Assembly (NCBI GenBank): GCA_009746045.1
Contig: RPFO01002102.1
Coordinates: forward strand, 89,501-153,500
DNA: 64,000 nucleotides
Source of the DNA: Mesostigma viride
Taxonomy: Eukaryota; Streptophyta; Mesostigmatophyceae; Mesostigmatales; Mesostigmataceae
Direction: 5' to 3'
Numbering within the stretch: the stretch's first letter is position 1; the number at the start of each line of letters is the position of its first letter. Positions 54,754-64,000 of this stretch are shown one piece after another. The notes below the pieces were generated by a model. The model was not told where the DNA came from. It worked only from the letters and a program-made list of their open reading frames with translations, and ran no database searches. The position numbers and the translations under genes are program-made.

Positions 54754-57700
54754 ATGGCTGCCGTGACTCTTTCCCGCGTGGCATGCTCTAGCGTATGCAG
54801 CGATCTCACCGGAAGGCCTGTCGCCGCCAGCCGGCGTGAGAGGGCCATGGTGTGCTCACGGCCTTCGAGCGGAATGCCCGCTAGCTTGCATGTCATTGGG
54901 CGCCGGAGGAAATCGTCCTTCCTGGTGGCAGCGGCTGGACCCGACATGGCTGCAGAGCTTGCAGCCATGCAAAAATTCAAGGAGGAACTACGTGCGAAGG
55001 TATAGTAAAGCTTGGTGCACATCTGCGGCAGCGCTTTCTTGTATTCTCTGTAATAGTTAGATTAATTCCACCACACATGTTCTGCTCGAAATTAGTCATA
55101 GATTATGTGGGTAGCTGATGCCGGGGGCGTGGTGTTGGCAGCTGGTGCAGTAACTTATGAAATGGGTAAGCGAGGCGTTGCAAGCTGCGATGGCATCGAC
55201 GTCAGCTTCCGAGCAGCATCTTGCGCGAAATGTAGTACGCGCTTTTGCAGATAATGTAAAAGAAGATTGAGGCAAATGAAAGCTTTGCGAGCCTTTAGAA
55301 TGCGGCCCGTGTATCGGCATTCCGTCACTTACCTTTTCAAAATGCTTTCCGGCTGCCATGGTCGTCCCGACCGAGCTAGAGTTGCTTATGTCGAGTTGAG
55401 CAGGGAGTCGTTCGGGAAAAATTCCGATTGGGAAAGAGGGGCAATTTTGTCCGCAATATGTTCCAGACGAACGGCAGAAGGCGGTTGCAAAAGTGTACAG
55501 TCATACGCTTCGCCACATTCTTCTGGCATGTGTTCTTCTTGCATGTGAGGGTATGCGTGTGTGACACAATGCCAGCTGGAGTGGTATCCCAGGGCTGTAC
55601 TCCATTGCGGCCAACGTGTGTGAAAGAGGGTTACAGGACAAACTAGCAGCTGGGCCCTCATCTCCCTGGGTCCCTCACCTTGTGGTTTGGGGGTCGCTGG
55701 GTGTGGTATCTCTACTCTAGAAGCACTTCACTGATGTAAGCAATCCTATTTCTGGAGACCTATCACTTCACTGGATGCACACTTTGGTCAGGTCTCTCGG
55801 TGTGTGGTTCTCCCCTACATCGTTGTGTGACATCTGCAACCCCCGCCCCTCCACTTCAGCACCCAGTAGAGCGTTGCATCGCTTCACCATCGCTTGTTGT
55901 TTGTGACCATGTAGCACTGGTGGCTGTTTGTGACCATGTGGGTGTGCCGGATTTCGGGTCTGCCATCCAGTGCAGGTAAGTAAATAATCTTCTCCCCCAC
56001 CCACATTGTGGAGGTTCCTCGCCATTATCCATTGTGGGTGTCCCATCAGGGCTAACGATGCTTGATGCGCGTCCTCACCACGCCATCAGCGTAGCGTGAA
56101 TGTGCGTGGGATGCTGTGCGTGAATGTCCTCCTTTGCATGTGTGTATTTATTTATTTGTCTTCACCATGCTATGAGCACAAGAATACTATTTTTAGTTAC
56201 TAAGACTAAGATAACAACACTACGTTTTATTAGATATCATCTTTTCCTTGTTGATTGCATCTTTGGCTGGTGCAGTATTTAGCCATCTCCTGTAATTATC
56301 ATGAATAGCCTTTGACCCCTAGTTTGGATTCAGTGTGCCAACGCATTTTGCCCCCATGCTGCTCCCCCATCGCATATGACTAGATCTTGGCAAACCGACC
56401 CCTCCATGCCCTTTTAAACTTTGAAAGGCCGGTGGGTTGTGTCTGCCGGTGCCCTGGGCTCTATTATTATCAGTATACAAAATCAAAACTTAAAGTATAC
56501 AAAATCAAAACTATAATCATACCGGTCATCCCCATATTTCATGCATCGCTGAAGATGCGCCCCTTCAAGAACGACCTCGTCCAGAAGGAACATGTTTCAC
56601 GTTGCTGCGTCCCTGTGATTCTTCCTTTCCTAATCCCAAACTCCACAGCTGGACCACAGCCAGAAGGAGTGGCGACGCGACCTGGAGCTGAGCGCTCAAG
56701 CATCCACGGCCCCCTCGGGCGAGACCCCAGCGGTGGAGGGGCGCCAGCTGGAGGACCTCACGTCGGAGAACTTCTGGGACAAGGTCAAGGGGGCGGGCAG
56801 CAAGGTGGTGGTGGTGGACTGCTACACCACGTGGTGAGTGGGAGGCGTGTATCTCGGCTTCCAGATTTAAAATGCTCTTTGTTCTTCTATCGTATACAAG
56901 TGACATGCATCCTGCACCTATCCACCCACCACCCCACAGAAGTCACAATATGCACAACAAAGTACACAGGCGCGCGCACTCACACACTCACGCACATACA
57001 AATACACATCCCCACCACCACCACACACACACAAGAGAATGATGCTTTTGGGGCACCTAATGCGTAGTATCATTGCGCACGCGTGCGTAGGCTTGGCCAC
57101 GTGTCGCAGGCCTGCACGTTATTACTGCCGTATGAGCTGCGAGAAGCTACTAGTAGCTGCTAGTAGCTGCTAGTAGCTGCTAGTTGCTGCTAGTTGCTGC
57201 TAGTTGCTGCTAGTTGCTGCTAGTTGCTGCCAGTTGCTGCTAGTTGCTGCTAGTTGCTGCTAGTTGCTGCTAGTTTCTGCTAGTTGCTGCTAGTTGCTGC
57301 TAGTTGCTGCGAGTTGCTGCGAGTTGCTGCGAGTAGCTGCGAGTAGCTGCGAGTAGCTGCGAGTAGCTGCGAGTAGCTGCGAGTAGCTGCGAGTAGCTGC
57401 GAGTAGCTGCGAGTAGCTGCGAGTAGCTGCGAGTAGCTGCGAGTAGCTGCGAGTAGCTGCGAGTAGCTGCGAGTAGCTGCGAGTAGCTGCGAGTTGCTGC
57501 GAGTTGCTGCGAGTTGCTGCGAGTTGCTGCGAGTAGCTGCGAGTTGCTGCGAGTTGCTGCGAGTTGCTGCGAGTTGCTGCGAGTTGCTGCGAGTTGCTGC
57601 GAGTTGCTGCGAGTTGCTGCGAGTAGCTGCGAGTTGCTGCGAGTTGCTGCGAGTAGCTGCGAGTAGCTGCGAGTTGCTGCGAGTAGCTGCGAGTTGCTGC

Positions 57701-59909
57701 GAGTTGCTGCGAGTTGCTGCGAGTAGCTGCGAGTAGCTGCGAGTAGCTGCGAGTAGCTGCGAGTAGCTGCGAGTAGCTGCGAGTTGCTGCGAGTTGCTGC
57801 GAGTTGCTGCGAGTTGCTGCGAGTTGCTGCGAGTTGCTGCGAGTTGCTGCGAGTTGCTGCGAGTTGCTGCGAGTTGCTGCGAGTAGCTGCGAGTTGCTGC
57901 GAGTAGCTGCGAGTAGCTGCGAGTAGCTGCGAGTAGCTGCGAGTAGCTGCGAGTAGCTGCGAGTTGCTGCTAGTTGCTGCGAGTAGCTGCGAGTTGCTGC
58001 GAGTTGCTGCGCATGCTCGCTGACCCCCGCACCCATACCCATTGCAAGCCAGGGTGTCATCCCCCTACCCTTTCCCCTAACAACCCCATTGTTGTTGCTA
58101 CATGGGCCGCGTGATGAGATGCCCCCGGCTCATCCCCGACCCCCACCAGCACGACCCCACCCTGAGCCCATTTCCTGGCCCTCCGGCCCATGGCCCACTA
58201 CACCATTTCATGAGTTTGGGAACTCTGCCAAATTTTTCAGGTGGAAAAGAAAGCATTTGTACACAGCCTTTATAGGTAAAACTTTTTTTTATGGAATACT
58301 TTTGGGAGACCTGGGAATAACGGTTTTCGTACTGCAATCTTGTCTTTTCACAATGCAAATGCATGTCGGTAATCCACGTGCTCCCCTGGCACGCTGGGTC
58401 CCTGCAAGGGTGGCGGCGACGTGTGTCCCCCCCCCCCATTCGTTTTCCCCAAACATACACAAACATATTGTCGACACAGACGAAGTGATTAGCCGGCTTG
58501 GCGGGTGGCGTCTTCCTGTCGGGATCACGCCACATGCCAGCCGCTGCGAGGGTGACAGCAAATGGTCGTCTCGCCACGCGTGTTCACTAGAACTGGGCAG
58601 AGCAACCCCTTAAACGAGGGGTGGCCCTCGTGAAGCCTAGCATCTTCCAAATGTGTAAACAAACGTGCTTGTCATGTCCCTCCCCCCACCAGGTGCGGGC
58701 CATGCAAGGTCATCCTCCCGCAGCTGGAGCAGCTGGCGGCCGAGATGAAGGACCACGTCGTGTTCTACAAGTTCAACTGCAACAAGGAGAACAAGGTGGG
58801 CGAGGGTAGGGGCGGTGGAGGAGGCAGCTGGGGTAGGAGGAGGGTTTTGGTGACAGCCAAGGGGTAGAGCCAAGCAGGGTGTGGTGTTGTACCAAGTGCA
58901 ACTGCAACCAGGAGAACAAGGTAAGCGAGGGTGGTCACCATTGAGGGAACGGGGAACGAGGAGGTGGTGGGGAAGGGCGGCAAGTCAGCAAGGGCGCCCA
59001 GGGGACCTTAGAGAAGAATGAAAGGAGGAGAGGTTGAAGAACAAGGGTGAGATCATTATTATCAGTATTACTATTACTATCGTTAGTATTGTTATTTATT
59101 AGATTTCTTGGTTTCCCTTGTGAAGCAAGGAGGCCACATGGTAGCGTGCTCTGCTGGGGGCCATCAGCATACCTGCGCTGGTCGCCTCCTATGTTGCTTC
59201 CACCAAGCACCTGCTCACCGAGCGCTGGCACGATGCGAGGGCCGAGGGTTGCAGTGATCACCATACGACTCGAAAACGCGGATAAGATAACGGCAGGCTC
59301 GAGCTACCGTGGTCCGGATTCTCCAGATCTGGCCTGCGCTGGTTGTCTCGTTGATAACCTGTGTGATTCAGTGTAGTGCACGTTGCCTTTGGAGTGTCGC
59401 AAAGCCGCTCGGCAGTCGAACCAGGGATAATAACTTAATGTGGTTAGCTTTGGGCCAATGTCGAAGTTGCTAGGGGGGGAAATAACAACATGTGGGGCGG
59501 TGAAGCCAGTGGTAATGCGGTGACGCAACCGCCGAGGCAACCAGTGTATTTGAACGCTTTCTGCCGACCACGTAGTTCGTAAGCGGGCACTTGCGAGCGC
59601 GTGCATGCAGCGTCCCCCTACGCATGACCCTGCGTTGCGATTGCCTGTCCTAACTTTATCTTAACTGCCAGAGAGAGACAAGAGATAGGCTTACCTTGCG
59701 CACTCCGTCCCTTGTTCTGCTTGTGCTTTTCTGCCTGTGCTTTATTGCCTGTGCTGCCGTTCTCGGCTGTCTGCCTGCAGACCGTGGCGCAGGGTCTGGG
59801 TGTGAAGGTGGCCCCTACCTTTTTCATCTTCAAGAACGGCGAGCAGAAGGCCATGTTAACGGGCGCCAAGCTCGACCCGCTCAAGGAGGCCATCGCCGCG
59901 GCTTTGTAA
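54754..59909 (+). CDS. Thioredoxin f-like protein, plastid-type, four exons
   Basis: Dithiol oxidoreductase. Type f thioredoxins pass electrons from ferredoxin-thioredoxin reductase to Calvin-cycle enzymes in the chloroplast stroma. Exons 54754-54999, 56649-56833, 58693-58795 and 59781-59909 join in phase to 220 residues. Residues 1-60 are rich in Ser, Arg and Ala (VACSSVCSDLTGRPVAASRR), typical of a transit peptide. A helical linker follows. The core has VVVVDCYTTWCGPCKVILPQ (active site WCGPCK, split by intron 2 within the Trp codon), FYKFNCNKENK, the cis-proline segment VAPTFFIFKNGE and a closing TGAKLDPLKEAI helix. FNCNKENK and TGAK recall thioredoxin f rather than m, x or y. The linker between transit peptide and core (LDHSQKEWRRDLELSAQ) is longer than usual. 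Confidence 0.9.
57132..58012 (+). repeat. 10-bp minisatellite in thioredoxin intron 2
   Basis: About 88 copies of [T/G]AG[T/A... written as GAGTTGCTGC, GAGTAGCTGC, TAGTTGCTGC or TAGTAGCTGC. The first 17 or so start with T, the rest with G. A and T at the fifth position alternate in blocks. It begins about 300 bases after the splice donor at 56834. Confidence 0.96.
58885..58935 (+). pseudogene. Relic copy of the end of thioredoxin exon 3
   Basis: AACTGCAACCAGGAGAACAA followed by GTAAGC repeats the end of exon 3 (AACTGCAACAAGGAGAACAA plus GTGGGC), about 125 bases downstream. Only the last 40 or so bases and the donor site are duplicated, so it is probably an untranslated relic, though it offers a second donor of better consensus. 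Confidence 0.6.
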
Positions 59910-60415
59910 ACAAGGTTGTTGACTTTTGGCACATGTGTAATGCGACTTTGTGTAGTAAGAAATGTAACAAGTTTACTTGGAATGGTAGGTTTCCGGATTT
60001 GCCGAGGACAACGCGGTGTGGCGTGGTCTGCTCGCAAGAATGCAAAATTGTGGCTGTGCTGGTTTCTAGATGGGCTCCACGATCGATAGGCTCCACGATG
60101 TGTGAGACGATCTGTTAAGTCAGACAAATTTTCCTGGACGCATGGCGTTCCAACGTCGTGGAAGGACAAGCGTAGTTGTCTGAGAGGAAAGACACAAAGA
60201 CCACGGGAGCCGCGTGGCTTTCTGTAGGAAGACCTGCATGGGTAGACAGGTGGTAACAAACAATAAAAAGGTTTATAGAATAAACCAAAAATATGAAGAA
60301 AAATACAGGGGTGAAAAGAAAACTTATGAGGTATAATTTTAAAACACATAAAGCAATTTTAAAAAAATAAAGATAAAACATATATCAAGGAGGCAACCAG
60401 CATAGGCGAGATATA
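59910..60415. other. 3' flank of thioredoxin gene
   Basis: AT-rich at 60280-60400. No further gene seen. Confidence 0.4.
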
Positions 60416-60426
60416 TGGTAAGGCAT

Positions 60427-60785
60427 TAATTAATTAATTAATTAATTAACTAATAGACACGTGACTGCGTCACGTGAGCATAAGTCCTCAGTGGGAGGGG
60501 AACATGGGATGGAATGGATGGTATAAGCTATCTAGGTCCTAGTTACAGGGGTGTGGGCACCGCGGCCCGAATCGCTGTGAATGCCATACTTGGTCACACG
60601 CGGAGCCCCCACAGGCTTTGGGGTGGTCTCCTTCATCACTACTTGCCATCTATCCTTGCGCACCATCTGCCTCCATATTACAGACAAACCAGGAGGCTGC
60701 CCGGGGGTGAGCCCGTCACGTCTAGTGTAGCACATGTCCATGCCGAGTCTATCACGAAAAGTCCACGGGTGGCGGGCCGCGCGCG
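60427..60785 (-). mobile_element. LINE insertion with ORF2 tail, TSD-flanked
   Basis: TSD TGGTAAGGCAT at 60416-60426 and 60786-60796. The minus strand carries an ORF2 end, a short 3' UTR, a TCACGTGAC...GTCACGTG hairpin and an (AATT)n tail. Confidence 0.9.
60532..60785 (-). pseudogene. LINE ORF2 C-terminal fragment
   Basis: About 84 codons open from the insertion's 5' edge to the stop. VIWRQMVRKDRWQVVMKETT and PKPVGAP align with LLWTAMQNKTRWKRIV ... TPDPVGKP in the 32394-32595 fragment. Two independent truncated copies sharing a C-terminus support a genuine ORF2. Catalytic domains are missing. Confidence 0.72.
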
Positions 60786-60964
60786 TGGTAAGGCATAGGC
60801 GATATATTTCAGTCTACCACCAACGAGCCACGAGATAGCCATGGCTGACGGCGGCGCCCATAACTTTCGCGTTTGGGCTCCAACTTTTGCCGGGACTACC
60901 ACAATCGCCTCGTCTTTGTAAGACGCGCACGCTGATATATTTTCCCGAAGCTGTTACGCAATAT

Positions 60965-62600
60965 TATGACGAGCAAACGCACCTCGACGCAGCGCAGACT
61001 GACAGCAGCGCTGAGCCCTGAAGCTACGCATGAAGCTACGCCTAAAGCTCCGCCGCCCAGCCTGGAAGGCAGCGGTGGCCACTTCTCAAGTTTTAGTGGT
61101 ACATTTGGCACCTTCTTGGGCCTCGCCGTCGGCCTCGCCTGAGCCCAAACGCAGTCACCCTGCCGAGCCACCCAGCCCTTTATCCGACTTTGAAATCGAC
61201 GCCCGCTTTTGGAAACAAGGTCCGAGTGACCTGCTGCACCCTTTTTAACGGGACGTACGCCACGCTTTTGAATATGTGTGCATCGACCTCCACCGCCAAG
61301 CCCGCCTTCACATCAGTGCCGGGAGGCGGCCTACCTTTTGGTATGGCTGCAATATATGCTGACGCGCTGCTCCCATCACCGACTTCAGCATAACGCCCTC
61401 TGCTCCCTCTTCGGGCCGGTGCTCCGACGACAAGATCTTTGCCTCCGGCCCTCATGACCGACGACACCTTTTTTCGCATCATGCATGCATCCTCACTAGC
61501 CCTGAGGCCTTCGAGCAGAACGCGACCCCCCTCGCTGCAGATGTGGCGCGGCCATGGGAGGCACGCTGGCTGCCGGGCTCTCCCCCGCTCGTCAAGGAGG
61601 CCTTCGCGCAGCACGTGACCCCCCTCGCTATTGCAGATGTGGCGGCCATGGGAGGCATGCTGGCGGGCTACCGAGCTTCCCCTCCTCAGTGAATAACTCC
61701 ACCACCGCCACCACCTCCACTCTCCTCGCCTCCGCCTCCACCGCCACCACCGCCAACTGCTACCGCCAGGTGCATCACTGCCCGGCAGCTCCTCGAGCTC
61801 GACAAGCGGCTCGCGGACCACGGCATCGCCATCAAGTGCCTGCAATACACCGCAGGCCCGTCACCGCCCAGGCAAACCCCCGCTGGCCCATCCGGCGATG
61901 CACCTCCCACCCAGACCTGGCCCGCCTGGGCCGCCATGCTGCTGTACTATAATACCTCCACCACCTCCGCCATCGCTGCACAGCTCAATAAGCAACTTGC
62001 ACGCTCCACCTCCGCGCGAGGAGGCCGAGCATGACAAGCGCAGCCTCAATGTCATCGTCAGGCACTTCCACCAGCTATACCAGGTGAGCCCTCCAAGACC
62101 CTTGCCAAGGCGTTTGAGAAAAACATCCTTGTCCCCGTGGCTCTCACTGGTGAAGCCAAGCTGGGGGCGATCCGCCTTCCCCGCTGGACCCATCCCCGCT
62201 GCTTCTCACCTTTGACTACATGGCGGACAAGTGAGCTGTTGTTCCTCAAGCGTCGCAAGCGGCTCGTAGGGACAGGTCTCCTACACGCTGGACGACGACT
62301 TTCAAGACCCTGGCCGCGCAGCAACAACGGCGACGGGAGTTCTGGCCAACCTACCTCCAGCTCCGGCAGGCAGCAGGGAAGAAGCCGCCGGCTTACTCTG
62401 TGGAGGGGGGCGGCCATATCTACATCGACCAGAAGCCATGGCAGGCGACTGGCCCCGCCGCTCCAGCAATGCCAGCAACCCCAGCCTAGGGCAATATAGC
62501 AGTAGTGTAGCATAGTGATCGAGGCTTATAGCTGACGTACGTGGCCCACGCCCATGTGTATGTATGCCTATGATGGGATCCACACCAGGCGATCGATGTA
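60965..62600 (+). pseudogene. LINE ORF1 relic, heavily broken
   Basis: Plus-strand pieces parallel copy C: SASPEPKRSHPAEPPSPL (near 61140), a Thr/Ala-rich zone (61690-61760), KRSLNVIVRHFHQLYQ (near 62035) and, in another frame, YTLDDD (near 62285). It ends with CAATATAGCAGTAGTGTAG (62491), as in copies B and C. Many frameshifts; the conserved order shows this is an old member of the same family. No 3' hairpin and tail identified after 62600. Confidence 0.6.
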
Positions 62601-64000
62601 TTAGCGTTTAACCCTTCATTTGTACTGAGTCCGTTTTCATGGTACCAGTCGAAGTCCTACCACTCTAACGGACTGAGTTTGTGGCAGAACCAGGCGCCGC
62701 GCCAAAAATAATTCAACGGTCAAAGCTGGGGGGATCGAAAGATCTATAGACGTAAGCTATGCCTGGCACTATTCAGACCGTACTTTGGACAACTGGCCAG
62801 GGAGATATACTCAATCAAAGTTGGGGCAGTACCATGGTCAAACGGGCCGGACCGACGTGAATGAAAATAATTGACGTCCGCGGCTATGGCGGTGCAGGCA
62901 AATGACTGGTACGAGAGTATGGCTTGGAGTTTTGAACTCAAATTTTGTAGTAATTATCCTTTAGTGTTATAAAGGTTACATCTCTGGCCGTGAAGCGTCT
63001 GGATGTGCGCAAGTATATCTCTAGGTTCTAATCGGTGCAGCAGATCCTGTCAGCGGCCAGGCAGTGACAGTGCGTATGCTACCTGTTGTTCGGCAGCAAA
63101 CGTCCATATATTTGCGCGTGGATAGACTTGTTACTTTATTCTTGACATGTTTTATTAGCGATGACGGCCAGGAAAGGTTCGAGGCTATGTCCGAGGCGGT
63201 CAGGTGGGAGTGATGACTCCCGCACAGCATGGGTAATCTGCGGTTTCGACCTGGTACGTATTAACATGTTAGCGTTTATACCCTACAGTACCAAGTCGTC
63301 CTATCGTTTATAAACTAGTTGTAGACATGTAATCGATGATTTTTGCTTGTCGTTTTGTTGCTTTAGTACGTGCTTGTACGCGTTCGCTTGTGATGGTTGC
63401 CAGGGAATACCACTATGTCATGCAGATTTTGGACCAGATTTGATTGCTATTAGCTGAGGCTTCAACAAAACCAGTGAAGTAGCGTTTGGTATTGTCTCTA
63501 AACATGGTGGGCTTGATAACGGGATGCTTTTCCCTGCACAGACATAGCGAGACAAGTTGTTGCGGCCCGACCCTTGGAACGGGCGCAACAATGGAATAAA
63601 TTATGTATTTTGGCTTGTTGTCATGAATAGTCCGTAGGACTTTGGGACTCATTTCGGCACTTAATTTGGGAATTGTCCCTTGGTCAGGACTTTTGTATGG
63701 AATTATGATAGTTTGTGTGATTCGGACTAGTTATTTTGGGCCTAGGTTGATGTATGAGATCTTCTACTAGGGGCCGGTGCAGTCGATCGCGCCGCGCTGC
63801 GTACTTTATAGCTGGTTGAGACCTTGTACTCATGCGTGGATTCTGTAAGCGAGGGTCGATGTCGACCCGAGGATCTTGTGTGGACTGTTTCGGAATTCTT
63901 TGGAAGGTCGGCGCCATGTCGGCGCCACTTGCCAGCTTGGTGGCAGGCCTAGGTGAAATTGGTCCGAGGACAAGAGTGTCGTCCTCTTCTTGGTTTGATG
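62601..64000. other. No gene seen
   Basis: About 1.4 kb of mixed DNA with only short chance frames, none matching a known family. Confidence 0.45.

Noticed and set aside
57290-58060. Repeated Ser-Gln-Leu-Ala-Ala-Thr-Arg protein on the minus strand
   Set aside because: Translation of the 10-bp array inside thioredoxin intron 2, antisense to the gene.

Overview
The window is nuclear DNA of a eukaryote, most likely a green alga. The evidence is split genes with GT-AG introns, long simple-sequence arrays inside introns, degenerate transposons of several classes, and a reconstructable plastid-type thioredoxin f-like gene with an N-terminal extension. The species cannot be named from sequence alone. 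There is no operon structure, rRNA, convincing tRNA gene or CRISPR array.

Layout. 1-6264: gene-poor DNA bounded by a 167-bp direct repeat, probably a broken non-autonomous LTR-type element with a gag-like relic and no polymerase. 6.7-8.4 kb: a SINE-like repeat, then a hAT element with perfect 8-bp target-site duplications (TSDs) and a broken BED-finger transposase. 9.0-11.9 kb: palindrome-bearing repeats, an 86-bp minisatellite and a (CT)n tract. 12.5-23.6 kb: a 173-bp satellite and two almost identical 1.96-kb blocks about 8.04 kb apart. They flank a minus-strand gene (PHD-like finger plus poly-Q) and a 120-bp tandem array. 23.6-28.4 kb: a short LINE insertion, decayed coding relics and minisatellites. 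28.5-32.7 kb: a nest of LINE copies carrying ORF1 and an ORF2 tail.

Genes. 33.2-35.6 kb (-): acyl-protein thioesterase with a complete Ser-Asp-His triad. 38.1-47.0 kb (+): last five exons of an unrecognised coiled-coil protein, whose introns hold a 1.9-kb hexamer array, a (TAC)n array, a 47-bp minisatellite and a TA-flanked transposon. 47.7-48.7 kb: a 1-kb inverted-repeat element with nested insertions. 49.1-53.3 kb (-): Kelch-repeat protein. 54.8-59.9 kb (+): thioredoxin f-like protein in four exons. 60.4-62.6 kb: more LINE relics. The last 1.4 kb shows nothing recognisable.

The genes do not form one pathway. The theme is a repeat-laden genome: nearly every reconstructed gene carries at least one long tandem array or transposon in an intron, and one LINE family recurs as short 5'-truncated copies with 11-12-bp TSDs, a CTCCC-AACGG-GAG-type 3' hairpin and AATT/AATTT microsatellite tails.
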